From Sphaerotilus microaerophilus (GTDB lineage Bacteria > Pseudomonadota > Gammaproteobacteria > Burkholderiales > Burkholderiaceae_C): a DNA stretch of 64,000 nucleotides. A program made the position numbers and the translations under genes. Positions 47,542-56,885 of this stretch are shown in pieces; within the stretch, counting starts at the first letter, position 1; each line of letters begins with the position of its first letter. The stretch is from assembly GCF_023734135.1 (NCBI RefSeq), contig NZ_AP025730.1:2294001-2358000 (forward strand). Direction: 5' to 3'. The notes under the pieces were generated by a model. That model saw nothing but the letters and a program-made list of their open reading frames with translations. It was not told the DNA's origin and ran no database searches.

Positions 47542-49671
47542 TCAGCGGGGCAGGCTGCGCAGCGCCTGGCGCAGGTCCCGGTTGAGACGCCAGAGCGGGG
47601 GGTGGGAGGCGGGCTGGTCGGCCGGACCATAGCGGCAGGCGTCGAGCTGCCGCAGCGCGCCAGCGAGTGCCTCGCCGTCCGTTCCCCAGTGGCGCTGCAC
47701 CGCGTCGGCCAGGCCACGGGCAGGCAGACGCGGCGCCTCGGTGAGGCCCCGCCGGGCCAGCTCGGCCTGCACGGCCGCGAGGGCGCGCAGCCAGGGCGCG
47801 CGGCGCCGGCTGCGCCAGCCGTCCCAGGCCGCCCACGCGGCGCCGGCCAGGCCCAGCGTCGCCAGGGCGGTCAGCAGGGTGCGCGCCGCGCTGTAGAGGT
47901 CGGGTGCGTCCCAGCCGATGTCGCGCAGCAGGTCCTGCTGGCGCTGACGGCCGTATTGCAGCACCCAGTCGTTCCAGCGGTGGTCGGCGGCGCTCCAGAG
48001 CTGGCGCAGGTGTTCGATCAGTGCCGGGTCGACCTGGGCCAGCGTGCCGGCAATGAGGCCGGGTGGCGCTCGCAGGCGCTGGCCGAGCCGGATGCGCTCG
48101 GGCGCGACGGCGGCCGTCGGGTCCACCCGCGTCCAGCCGGTGTCGGGCAGCCAGATCTCGGCCCAGGCATGGGCGTCGCTTTGCCGGATCTCCAGCAGGC
48201 CGTCGACCGGGTTGAGGCGCCCGCCCTGGTAGCCGGTGACGATGCGCGCGGGCACGCCGAGCGCGCGCATCACCACCACGTAGGCGGCGGCGTAGTGCTC
48301 GCAGAAGCCTTCGCGTTGGTCGAGCCAGAAGCTGTCGACCGCATCGGTGTCGCCCGGCAGGCCGGGGGCGAGGGTATAGGCATAGCCGGCGCGGCGGATG
48401 TGCGCCAGCACCGCCTCGCTGGCCTGGACGGGGAAGCGCTGCGGCGGCGCGTCGGCCAGGCCCGGCTGGGCGCGCAGGGCCGCGGCCCAGGCGCGGGTGC
48501 GTGGGTGCGCGCCAGCGGGCAGCGTGCGTTCGTCGTCCTTGACCCGGCTGTCCGCATCGGCCGCCTTGGCTCCCACGTGGCGCAGCGTCAGGAAGGCCTG
48601 CGCCTGCACGCGCACCCGCTCGGTCAGTGGCTGGCGGGTCTGCCAGTGCAGGTCGTCGCGCAGCGCGGGGCGCTCCTCCAGCCCGGCGATCGGCGGTACT
48701 TCTGGCGTGAATTCCAGCAACGGCAGGCTGGTCAGCCGGCTGGGTTCCAGCGTGGCGATGTAGCGCAGCGGGCTGTCGAGCTCGACCTGCAGCGGCGGCG
48801 CGGCCAGCGTCAATCCGGCCAGCTGGCCGGGCAGGGGGGCCAGGCTGATGCCGCCATCGTCGGCCCGCCAGCGCTGCCCGTCGTAGCGGCGCAGCACGGG
48901 GCCGCGGAAGTAGAGCAGCTCGCGCGGGGGCACCGGGGCGCCGAGGAATTCGACCCGCATCGCCAGGCGTTCGTCGCTGGCCAGCTCGGCCACCTGGCCG
49001 AGCTGTAGCTCGTCGGACAGACCGGTCTGGCCGGCCCCCGCGCCCGGCAGGCCCCACAGCGGCGGCAGGCGTGGGAAGAACAGGAACAGCAGCACGATCA
49101 CCGGCGTGCCCAGCGCGGCGCTGCGCAGCGTCAGGCCCAGCACCGAGCGCAGGCTGGGGTGCCCGCCCGGCATGTGCGCCAGCGCCAGGGCCATCAGCAG
49201 GCCGAGCACCGCGGGGCCCATCGCCAGCGCCACCGCGAGCGACTGCGAGCGCAGGAAGGCCGCCAGCACCAGCACGAAGCCGAGGAAGAACACCACCACC
49301 GCATCGCGCCGGGCGCGCAGCTCCAGCGTCTTCAGCGCGGCCAGCAGCACCAGCAGCGTCAGGCCGGCCTCCTTGCCGAGCAGGCTGCTGTGGCTCCAGA
49401 CGGTGCCGGCTGCCGCCACGGCCAGTGCCAGCAGCAGCCAGCGGCGGCCGGGCAGGGTGCGAGCGCGCAGGGCGATCCAGCCGCGCCACAGCAAGGCCGC
49501 CGCCGCGTAGAGCGCACACCACAGCGGCACGTGGGCGAGCTGCGGCAGCAGGGTCCAGCCGATCACGCCGAGCAGGAAGAGCGTGTCGCGCGCCTCCCGG
49601 CCCAGGCCGGCACCACCGGGGCGGTGCGAATGCAGGCCGCCCCGGCCGGCTCGCGAAAGCCAGCCCGTCAT
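47542..49671 (-). CDS. TgpA-type transglutaminase-like membrane protein (DUF3488)
   Basis: 709 residues. Several N-terminal transmembrane helices (about 30-200) are followed by a periplasmic transglutaminase-like domain with the triad Cys in REGFCEHYAAAYVVVMRALGVPARI, His in DAHAWAEIWLPDTG and Asp in VDPTAAV, and a further helix (LLTALATLGLAGAAW) before a C-terminal cytoplasmic region. It overlaps the DUF58 gene by 4 bp (ATGA). The trio MoxR-DUF58-TgpA is widespread in proteobacteria, with a role in envelope or polysaccharide processing still unclear. Confidence 0.92.
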   Translation of the reverse strand: MTGWLSRAGRGGLHSHRPGGAGLGREARDTLFLLGVIGWTLLPQLAHVPLWCALYAAAALLWRGWIALRARTLPGRRWLLLALAVAAAGTVWSHSSLLGKEAGLTLLVLLAALKTLELRARRDAVVVFFLGFVLVLAAFLRSQSLAVALAMGPAVLGLLMALALAHMPGGHPSLRSVLGLTLRSAALGTPVIVLLFLFFPRLPPLWGLPGAGAGQTGLSDELQLGQVAELASDERLAMRVEFLGAPVPPRELLYFRGPVLRRYDGQRWRADDGGISLAPLPGQLAGLTLAAPPLQVELDSPLRYIATLEPSRLTSLPLLEFTPEVPPIAGLEERPALRDDLHWQTRQPLTERVRVQAQAFLTLRHVGAKAADADSRVKDDERTLPAGAHPRTRAWAAALRAQPGLADAPPQRFPVQASEAVLAHIRRAGYAYTLAPGLPGDTDAVDSFWLDQREGFCEHYAAAYVVVMRALGVPARIVTGYQGGRLNPVDGLLEIRQSDAHAWAEIWLPDTGWTRVDPTAAVAPERIRLGQRLRAPPGLIAGTLAQVDPALIEHLRQLWSAADHRWNDWVLQYGRQRQQDLLRDIGWDAPDLYSAARTLLTALATLGLAGAAWAAWDGWRSRRRAPWLRALAAVQAELARRGLTEAPRLPARGLADAVQRHWGTDGEALAGALRQLDACRYGPADQPASHPPLWRLNRDLRQALRSLPR

Positions 49672-50735
49672 GGCGAGGTCTCCCCAGGCTGGCCCCAGCA
49701 GGCCAGCCGTTGCAGGGCCTCGCGGCGCTGGCCGGGGCCGAGGCCCGCCTCCAGCCGGCTGCCTGGCAGGTGCAGGGTGTAGGGCACGCCGGCCTGCTCG
49801 GCCGCCAGCACCCAGGCGGTCAGGCGCGCCAGGCGCCGCTCGGCGTCCAGCCCGGTGAGGGCGGACCAGTCCAGCTGCAGGTCATCGGGCGGGTGCCCGC
49901 CGGTCTCGCGGCTGACCAGGCTGCCGTCGCCGGCCAGGGCCTGGGCGCTGCGCTTCCAGTGCACCTGGCTCATCGGGTCGCCCCGCCGCCAGGCGCGCAG
50001 GCCGAGGGGCTCGTCGGCGGCCAGTGCCGGGCTGTTGCCCACGTTGGCCTGTTCGCCTGGGTGCGCCGCCTGCCAGGGCAGCGGCGGCACCGGGGCTTCG
50101 GGCGCCGGCCAGGCCAGCCAGCGGCCCGCCGGGTGCCACACCGCCCAAGCGCGGAACAGGCCGAAGGGAAAGCGCGTTTCCAGCGCCACGCTGCCGCAGC
50201 CCTGCCAGCCGCGCCGCGGCAGCACCTGGGCCAGCAGCACGCGGCCCTCGCCGCCGGCGCTCAGGTCGGCCCAGGTCCAGCCCTCGCTGCCGCGGGTGGC
50301 GAAGCCGCTGTGCGTGCCGCTGGGGCTCAGGCGCAGGCCGATGCCGTGGCGCGGCCGACGGGCCCGGCGAACCGACCATCGGCTGCGGGCCGACGGGGCC
50401 GCCTCACTGAGCGTGATGCGCAGGCTGGCCGCCTCGCCCACGAACACCGGCTCACCCGCCTGGGCCAGCAGCTGCAAGCCGCGCAGGTTGGCGTGGGTGC
50501 TGTGCATCGAGCTCAGGCCGATGCCGGCCAGCGCGAAGGTGAGCAGGTAGCCGAGGTTGAGCTGGTAGTTGATCGAGGCCAGCAGCAGCGTCAGCAGCAG
50601 CACGGCGAAGAGCCAGCCCGCGCCGGTGGGCAGGATGTAGACGTTGCGCTGCGTGAGCAGCAGGCGGTCGCTGCGCGGGTGCCGGGTGTCCCACCAGGTC
50701 TGCCAGCGGCGGCGCAGGGCCGGCCAGACCGCCAT
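49668..50735 (-). CDS. DUF58 (VWA-like) membrane protein
   Basis: 355 residues. Two N-terminal transmembrane helices (ILPTGAGWLFAVLLLTLLLAS and YLLTFALAGIGLSS) precede a beta-rich region and the DUF58 signature LRAWRRGDPMSQVHWKRSAQ. DUF58 proteins partner with MoxR ATPases. Its ATG shares a base with the upstream moxR stop codon (TGATG). Confidence 0.9.
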   Translation of the reverse strand: MAVWPALRRRWQTWWDTRHPRSDRLLLTQRNVYILPTGAGWLFAVLLLTLLLASINYQLNLGYLLTFALAGIGLSSMHSTHANLRGLQLLAQAGEPVFVGEAASLRITLSEAAPSARSRWSVRRARRPRHGIGLRLSPSGTHSGFATRGSEGWTWADLSAGGEGRVLLAQVLPRRGWQGCGSVALETRFPFGLFRAWAVWHPAGRWLAWPAPEAPVPPLPWQAAHPGEQANVGNSPALAADEPLGLRAWRRGDPMSQVHWKRSAQALAGDGSLVSRETGGHPPDDLQLDWSALTGLDAERRLARLTAWVLAAEQAGVPYTLHLPGSRLEAGLGPGQRREALQRLACWGQPGETSP

Positions 50736-51697
50736 CACACCAACCCCAGCGCCTCGATCATGGCCGTGACCTGCTCGCCGGCACCGCGGCCAGCGCCGGG
50801 CACCGGCACCAGGCGATGCGCCAGCGCTGGCACCGCGACGGCCTGCACGTCGTCCGGGCTGACGTGGCCCTGGCCCTGCAGCAGCGCGTGCGCACGCGCC
50901 ACCCGCAGCAATGCCAGGCCGGCGCGCGGCGACAGGCCCTGGCGGAACCAGCGGCCCGAGCGCGTCTCGGCCAGCAGGGCCTGCACATAGTCCAGCAGCG
51001 GCTCGGCCACGTGCACCGCGCGCACGCTGTCCTGGACGCTGCGCAGCTCGGCGGGGGTCATCACCGGCTGCAGGCGCGCCAGCCACCCGCGCCGGTCCTC
51101 GCCGGCCAGCAGGCTGCGCTCGGCGACGCGGTCGGGGTAGCCCAGCTGGATGCGCATCAGGAAGCGGTCGAGCTGGCTCTCGGGCAGCGGGTAGGTGCCG
51201 AGCTGGTCACCGGGATTCTGCGTGGCGATGACGAAGAAGGGTTCCGGCAGTGCGCGGGTCTGCCCGTCGCAGCTGACCTGGTGCTCCTCCATGGCCTCGA
51301 GCAACGCGCTCTGCGTGCGCGGGCCGGCGCGGTTGATCTCATCGGCCAGCAGCACCTGCGTGAACACCGGACCCTGATGAAAGACAAAGCCCTCGCGCGC
51401 GCGCTCGTAAATACTGACGCCGATCAAGTCACTGGGCATCAGGTCCGCGGTGAACTGGACGCGGGCGAACGCCAGTCCGAAGGATTGCGCGAGCGCATGC
51501 GCCAGGGTGGTCTTGCCGACGCCGGGCAGGTCTTCGATGAGAAGATGGCCCCCGGCGAGCAGGCAGGCCACGCCATGGCGGATCTGCGTTGGCTTGCCGA
51601 CGACGATGCTGCCGACCTGCTCCAGCAGCCGGTTAAGCTGCTGGCTGGTTTGCTGTGTCAGGTGCTTGTGAACTTGGTCCTGCATCCTGTCGACCAT
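50735..51697 (-). CDS. MoxR-family AAA+ ATPase
   Basis: 320 residues. Walker A GVGKTTLA near residue 64, Walker B VLLADEINRAGPRTQSALLEAMEE, sensor 1 VIATQNP and the lid arginine region (GLSPRAGLALLR) are all classic MoxR. It is the first gene of the moxR-DUF58-TgpA operon and would remodel or activate the DUF58 partner. Start is Met 51697 or 51685. It has no fusion domain, in contrast to the MoxR in the island at 28989-31133. Confidence 0.93.
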   Translation of the reverse strand: MVDRMQDQVHKHLTQQTSQQLNRLLEQVGSIVVGKPTQIRHGVACLLAGGHLLIEDLPGVGKTTLAHALAQSFGLAFARVQFTADLMPSDLIGVSIYERAREGFVFHQGPVFTQVLLADEINRAGPRTQSALLEAMEEHQVSCDGQTRALPEPFFVIATQNPGDQLGTYPLPESQLDRFLMRIQLGYPDRVAERSLLAGEDRRGWLARLQPVMTPAELRSVQDSVRAVHVAEPLLDYVQALLAETRSGRWFRQGLSPRAGLALLRVARAHALLQGQGHVSPDDVQAVAVPALAHRLVPVPGAGRGAGEQVTAMIEALGLV

Positions 51698-51754
51698 ACC
51701 CGAACAAAAGAGGAGCTGGCTGCCGGTGCTCGCCCGCCACAGCCGAAGAACGCC

Positions 51755-52690
51755 ATGACGACTGCCTACTTCACGCACCCGGATTGCCGCGGCCACGACA
51801 TGGGCGCGGGCCACCCGGAGTGCCCGCAACGCCTGGATGCGATCGAGGACCACCTGCTGGCCACCGGCCTGGACATTGCACTCACCCGCATGGACCCGCC
51901 GCTGGCGCGCCACGAGGACCTGATGCTGGCGCACTCGGAGCGCTACCTGCTTGAGCTCGACGAGTTCCTGCGCCAGGCGGTCGAGACGGGTGAGCACAAG
52001 GCGCTGGACCCGGACACCACCGTGTGTCCCGGCACCCGCCAGGCGATGCTGCGCTCGGCCGGTGCGGCCGTGGCGGCCACCGATGCGGTGATCGACGGCC
52101 GTGCCATCAACGCGTTCTGCGCCATCCGCCCGCCCGGCCACCACGCCACGCGCTCGGAGGCGATGGGGTTCTGCTTCTACAACAACGTTGCGATCGCGGC
52201 GCGCCATGCGCTGGACGTGCGCGGCCTCAAGCGCGTGGCGATCATCGACTTCGACGTGCACCACGGCAATGGCACCGAGGACATCGTGGCCGGTGACGAC
52301 CGCATCCTGATGGTCAGCTTCTTCCAGGACCAGCTCTACCCCTACAGCGGTGGCGTGCCGCTGGGCGACAACATGGTCAACGTGGCGGTGCCGGCCTACA
52401 CGCGCGGCATGGAGATCCGCGAGCTGATCGACGCCAACTGGATGCCCGCGCTGGAGCGCTTCAAGCCCGAGATGATCTTCATCTCCGCCGGCTTCGACGC
52501 CCACCGCGAGGACGACCTGGGCCAGCTCGGCTTGGTCGAGGCCGACTACGCCTGGATCACCCAGCGCCTGGTGGACCTGGCCGAACGCCACTGCAAGAAC
52601 CGCATCGTCTCCTGCCTGGAGGGCGGCTACGTGCTCAGCTCGCTGGCGCGCAGCGTGGCCGCGCACCTGCGCGTGCTGGCGGGGGTCTGA
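51755..52690 (+). CDS. Histone-deacetylase-family amidohydrolase
   Basis: 311 residues with the class II HDAC-like fold: GHPECPQRL at residue 19, RPPGHHATRSEAMGFCFYNN with the catalytic His pair, IDFDVHHGNG and ISAGFDAHREDDLG with the zinc-binding Asp/His/Asp set, and CLEGGYVL. Bacterial members hydrolyse acetylpolyamines or acetyl-lysine-like amides; the substrate is not known here. It diverges from moxR across 57 bp. Confidence 0.93.
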   Translation: MTTAYFTHPDCRGHDMGAGHPECPQRLDAIEDHLLATGLDIALTRMDPPLARHEDLMLAHSERYLLELDEFLRQAVETGEHKALDPDTTVCPGTRQAMLRSAGAAVAATDAVIDGRAINAFCAIRPPGHHATRSEAMGFCFYNNVAIAARHALDVRGLKRVAIIDFDVHHGNGTEDIVAGDDRILMVSFFQDQLYPYSGGVPLGDNMVNVAVPAYTRGMEIRELIDANWMPALERFKPEMIFISAGFDAHREDDLGQLGLVEADYAWITQRLVDLAERHCKNRIVSCLEGGYVLSSLARSVAAHLRVLAGV

Positions 52691-52747
52691 CCCGCGCGGG
52701 CCGGTGCCGCAATCGCATCAACGTCAACTTCAGCTTCAACTTCAGCG

Positions 52748-53449
52748 TCAGCGCGGCCCGCGGTCCTCGGCACCTTCGGGGGCCTCGGTGGCCTCGAACT
52801 CCACGGCGATGCGCATGCGCGCCTTCACGGCGCGGCCCTGCAACTCGCCCGGGGTGAAGCGCGCCGCCAGGAAGGCCTGCCGCGCCGCCTCCTGGAACAC
52901 CACCGGCAGTTCGGCCTCGCCGCTGTCGATGCGCACCCGCTGCACGCTGCCCTGCTCGTCGATGAACAGCGTCAGCTCACCGCGGTGGCGGCCGGGTGGC
53001 GCCCCCGGTGGGTAGGTGAGCAGCACCTCGCCCAGGGGCTGCGGCACGACGCTCAGCGCACTGCGGGGCAGGTACTCGGCGCCATCATCCGGCCCTGCCA
53101 GCGCCGGGCCGGCCAGGGCCGGGGTTTGGGACGGGGTCTGATGCGGACTCGACGCAGCCGTTTCTGCCGATGGCGCTTCGTCGTGCGGTGCTGCATGGGG
53201 GGGCGGCTCCGCGGCCCGTTCGATCGCCGGGGGCGGTACCGGCGCGCTCGCGTCGTCGGGCACCGGTGTGCTGCGGACCAGCACGCTGCGGGGCCGGCTG
53301 CTGGCCGCGCCATCGGCGGGCCGCCGCCCGGCCGATGGTGGCTCGCCAGTGAGCAGGCCCAGCAGGCCCAGGTGAGCCAGCAGCGACGCAGCGGCCAAGC
53401 CGGCGAGGAGCCCGCGGCGTGCCGGCCCGGGCGCAACCGCCCTGGTCAA
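52748..53449 (-). CDS. TonB-like energy transducer protein at the end of the pilus operon
   Basis: 233 residues starting at TTG 53449, which overlaps the pilY1 stop codon (TTGA). One N-terminal membrane helix (LLAGLAAASLLAHLGLLGLL) is followed by a Pro/Ala-rich linker and a C-terminal TonB-type domain (RGELTLFIDEQGSVQRVRIDSGEAELP...AARFTPGELQGRAVKARMRIAVEFE). ExbB/ExbD genes are absent nearby. Coupling to pilY1 suggests co-production, but a pilus role is only an inference. Confidence 0.7.
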   Translation of the reverse strand: MTRAVAPGPARRGLLAGLAAASLLAHLGLLGLLTGEPPSAGRRPADGAASSRPRSVLVRSTPVPDDASAPVPPPAIERAAEPPPHAAPHDEAPSAETAASSPHQTPSQTPALAGPALAGPDDGAEYLPRSALSVVPQPLGEVLLTYPPGAPPGRHRGELTLFIDEQGSVQRVRIDSGEAELPVVFQEAARQAFLAARFTPGELQGRAVKARMRIAVEFEATEAPEGAEDRGPR

Positions 53450-56400
53450 TCCACCAGTTCGCGCCACGAACTGCGCTTGGCGGGCAGGGGCGGGGAACCG
53501 CCGAGGGTGCTGACCGTGGTGGTCTCCGGGGGACCTTTCTTGAGCGTCACCAGCACCTTCAGGTCCGGCGCGGTGATGCGGCCCAGGCCGCTGATCAGCG
53601 AGTCGTAGCCCTTCCCGTCGAGGACGGTGCCCAGGCCGAGGTCGAACTGGTAGAGGTAGGCCGTGCCACCGGCGGTGCACATGGCGGTCACCGGGATGCT
53701 GGAGGCAAAGGCCAGTACCCCGTTGGCCAGTGGCAGGCCGTCGACCACCACGCGTTCACGTGCCGACTGATCCAGATCGACATACCAGCCGTTCTTGGCC
53801 GTCCAGTCCACCGACGCCGGCGTGGTGATGCGGCGGTTGCTGCCCAGGGTCTGCTTGACCAGGTTGGCCTCATCGCTGCGCAGCACGCCCAGGCCGGTGT
53901 CGCCCAGGTCGGTCAGGCTGTCCTTGACGGCGTAGATGCTCTGCAGGGTGGCATCGCTGAGGTCGGACTCGTCCAGGAAGCGGCCGGTGCCGACGGCCAC
54001 CACCGCCACCTTGCCCGTGCCGGCGCGGATCTCGGTGAGCACGGGCTTGGTGGTGATGGGCTGGATCGTCGTCTTGTCCGCCGCACGTGCCTGCCCCAGC
54101 AGCCGGGCCTCGGTGCCGGCGGGTGGCACGCGGTTGTCGGGGTCGAAGCGCCACAGGTTGCCCCGCAGGTCACCGCCATAGAAGCGCAGCGCGGTGTTGT
54201 CGCTGTCGTTGGCGATCCAGGCGTTGATGCGCATCAGGTTGCTCGGGGTGCTGCTGTCGCCGGCCGGGGCGGTGCCGATCTTGGTCTCCAGCTCTGCCAC
54301 CTTGGCGCCCGTGAGGGCGTTGACGACGAAGAGGCGGCCATTGCCGTCGCCCGGTGAGACGTTGTTCACCCCGGAGCTGAAGGCCACCACCCAGGTGCCG
54401 GAGGCATTCTTGGTGATGATCGGGTTGCCCAGGCTGAGGCCCAGGTTGCTGTCGGTCACGAAGCGCCCGAAGCTGCTGCCCACGGCCGCCGTCTGGCCGA
54501 ACTCCCAGAGCAGGGTCGGGCTGGTGGGGTTGGTCACGTCCAGCGCGTAGTAGGTTCGCCCACCGGCGCCGAGGCCACCGACCAGGATGGTCCGCCACTG
54601 CGAGGTCGTCGCATCGTAGACGTCGGCCACCACCGGGGTGGCATCGACGAAGTAGCGGTGGTTGTTGGCGTAGTTCCGGTCGGCCAGGCGCCAGAGTTCG
54701 GGGATCACGGCGGTGGGGACGTAGGCCCAGAGCTCGGTGCCTCCGCCATTGGCGGCGGTGTCCACCTTGAAGGCATGCAGCATGCCGTCGTTGGCCGCCA
54801 CGTAGAGCACCTTGGTGCGGCTGGCCTGGGCGGTCGCGTAACTGGCATAGCCGGCATCGGCGTAGCCGAACGGCGGCTTGCCGGCGTAGACCGGAGCGGC
54901 GTTGACGAGGTCACCCAGCAGCTGCGTGCGCGTGCGGAAGACCCGGTTGTCCGCCGAGGCGGCCGACAGCTCCAGCGTGCGGCTGCCCCGGAGGTAGTCC
55001 ACCAGGTTGCTGCCGGTGGCCTGCGCCACGGCGGCCGTGGAGATGGCGCCGGTGCCGCTGCACTGCGACAGCAGGATCGTCGCGCTGCTGCAGCGGTTGT
55101 CGAAGGGCGTCGCCAGCCCGGCCATGCCGAGGTTGGCGTAATTGAACGCGGCCAGGCTGCCGTTGCCGTTGAAGTAGATCGTGCGCGCGGTGCCCTGGGC
55201 GGTCAGCCGCTGGGCGGCGCTCCACAGGGGCGTGCCGCTGGTGTCGGGCAGGGTCACCGTGCCATCCGTCGCCACGTTGTACTTGTAGGCCCGCACATCG
55301 CCGCTCCAGTGGGCGGTGGTGTAGCTGGGCATGAAGAACCAGTCGTCGCCGCTCACCGGTGTCTGGCTGCTGGAGGCCGCGGCAGCGCCGGTGCCGGAGT
55401 CCTCGGCAATCGAGCGGAAGGTGTCGGTGATGGCCGCGGCCAGCGAGGTCGGATCGGTGGCCGCAAAGTACTCGCCCCGTCCGTTCACCGCGGCGTGCCA
55501 GAGGTCGTCGACGTGGGTGGCGTTGCCCCAGGTGCTGTACCCGGGCGAGGTGGGCGCCAGCGTGCCGCTGGGGACCGGCCAGTTGAGCGTGCCCGCCGTC
55601 AGGGCGGCCAGGTCGCTCGGCTTCAGGTAGCCTTTCACGCCCAGGCCGAGCGTGAATAGGTTCATGTGCTGGTGCGTGGCCCTGTCCTTGTCGGTGGTGA
55701 AGACGTTGTTGGGCATGCTGTCTTCGGTGCGCAGGTCGGTGGCGTAGTAGTACTGGGCCACGTCGGCCAGGGAGGCGACCGCGCCGAGGGCATCGCGCAT
55801 CGGCAGGGCTTCGCTCCCGTCCTCGTTGCCGATCGCCGTGCCGTCGAGCTTGACCACCTTGACGTCGCTGTTCCAGTAGCCATCGGTGGACAGCAGCGTG
55901 TAGTTGCGCTGGCAGGAGTACTGGATCGGGTCGTAGCTCTGGCCAGAGACCTTCTTGCCGTAGTAGCGGCCCACCTTGGAAATCGTGTCGCGCAGCGGCG
56001 TGTAGCCCACCGTGGGCACGCCGTAGAGCAGGTCGAAGAAGCGGCTGCGCTGCGTGGTGCCCGTGCCGCCGGCAAAGTCGGCCACGTCGAGGAACTTCGA
56101 TCCCGTCACCGTCTCGGCGGCGCCCGAGTCGCTGATGACGGTGAAGCCGACCCGGAAGCTGTCGCTGACTCCCGCCATCGCCCGGCCCGCCGCCGTGCGC
56201 GTCATCAGCTGGCGCGTGCGGTAGTAGGCGTACCAGTTGGCGTAGTTCTGCGCCTCGGTCGAATCGGCGGTCACGACATGCCGTTTCCATTTCGTGTCGG
56301 TGTCGGTGATCGAGGCGTACTGCGTCATGCATTCGTCGTAGAACCCATCGACGGTCACTCCCCCCCATTCCGAGTACGACCAGGACATGGCGGCTTTGGT

Positions 56401-56880
56401 AGCAGTGCTACCGGTGTACGTGTAGTAGAAGCGGTTGCTGAGATCGGTCTTGCCTGCCGAGGTGTTGTAGCCATTGACCCAGGCTTCTTTGAAGGTCGCG
56501 TTCAGGTATTCGCTGCCATCGGCTTTCTTGGGCAGTAGATAGGTCACCTTGGGGTTGTAGGCCACGCCGTTGCACTGTGACGAGTAGTAGCCCACCGCGC
56601 TGGTGGAGTACATCTCGTCGGGCATGTACTCGCTGAGCATCGAGTTGGAGTCGTCCAGCACGAACATCACGTTCGGCTTGGGGCTGACGCCCTGGCCCAG
56701 GGGCAGCTGCGACACGGGTGTGGTGGCGCCCAGCACGGCGCTGCAGCCCAGGGTGGCCAGCAGGGCGAGCAGGGGCTTGACGGGCAAGGGGTGGCTGCAA
56801 TGGTCCCCGCGGCGGCGCAGGACCGCACCAGTCATGCGGTGGGGTGTGGAGGTGTCCATGCCGGCAGTGGATTCAGTCAT
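53446..56880 (-). CDS. pilY1: Type IV pilus tip adhesin/assembly protein PilY1
   Basis: 1,144 residues. A signal-like segment (PLLALLATLGCSAVLGA, about 35-51) is followed by a VWA-like region starting NVMFVLDDSNSM (MIDAS DxSxS) and a C-terminal PilC-type beta-propeller with VLYVAANDGMLHAFKVD, ILVGGLGAGGRTYYALDV, LWEFGQT and FYGGDLRGNLWRFD. PilY1 binds the pilus tip, supports pilus extension and can act in adhesion and surface sensing. A shorter start (Met16) would give a more standard signal peptide. Part of the minor-pilin operon. Confidence 0.95.
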   Translation of the reverse strand: MTESTAGMDTSTPHRMTGAVLRRRGDHCSHPLPVKPLLALLATLGCSAVLGATTPVSQLPLGQGVSPKPNVMFVLDDSNSMLSEYMPDEMYSTSAVGYYSSQCNGVAYNPKVTYLLPKKADGSEYLNATFKEAWVNGYNTSAGKTDLSNRFYYTYTGSTATKAAMSWSYSEWGGVTVDGFYDECMTQYASITDTDTKWKRHVVTADSTEAQNYANWYAYYRTRQLMTRTAAGRAMAGVSDSFRVGFTVISDSGAAETVTGSKFLDVADFAGGTGTTQRSRFFDLLYGVPTVGYTPLRDTISKVGRYYGKKVSGQSYDPIQYSCQRNYTLLSTDGYWNSDVKVVKLDGTAIGNEDGSEALPMRDALGAVASLADVAQYYYATDLRTEDSMPNNVFTTDKDRATHQHMNLFTLGLGVKGYLKPSDLAALTAGTLNWPVPSGTLAPTSPGYSTWGNATHVDDLWHAAVNGRGEYFAATDPTSLAAAITDTFRSIAEDSGTGAAAASSSQTPVSGDDWFFMPSYTTAHWSGDVRAYKYNVATDGTVTLPDTSGTPLWSAAQRLTAQGTARTIYFNGNGSLAAFNYANLGMAGLATPFDNRCSSATILLSQCSGTGAISTAAVAQATGSNLVDYLRGSRTLELSAASADNRVFRTRTQLLGDLVNAAPVYAGKPPFGYADAGYASYATAQASRTKVLYVAANDGMLHAFKVDTAANGGGTELWAYVPTAVIPELWRLADRNYANNHRYFVDATPVVADVYDATTSQWRTILVGGLGAGGRTYYALDVTNPTSPTLLWEFGQTAAVGSSFGRFVTDSNLGLSLGNPIITKNASGTWVVAFSSGVNNVSPGDGNGRLFVVNALTGAKVAELETKIGTAPAGDSSTPSNLMRINAWIANDSDNTALRFYGGDLRGNLWRFDPDNRVPPAGTEARLLGQARAADKTTIQPITTKPVLTEIRAGTGKVAVVAVGTGRFLDESDLSDATLQSIYAVKDSLTDLGDTGLGVLRSDEANLVKQTLGSNRRITTPASVDWTAKNGWYVDLDQSARERVVVDGLPLANGVLAFASSIPVTAMCTAGGTAYLYQFDLGLGTVLDGKGYDSLISGLGRITAPDLKVLVTLKKGPPETTTVSTLGGSPPLPAKRSSWRELVD

Positions 56881-56885
56881 CCGGT

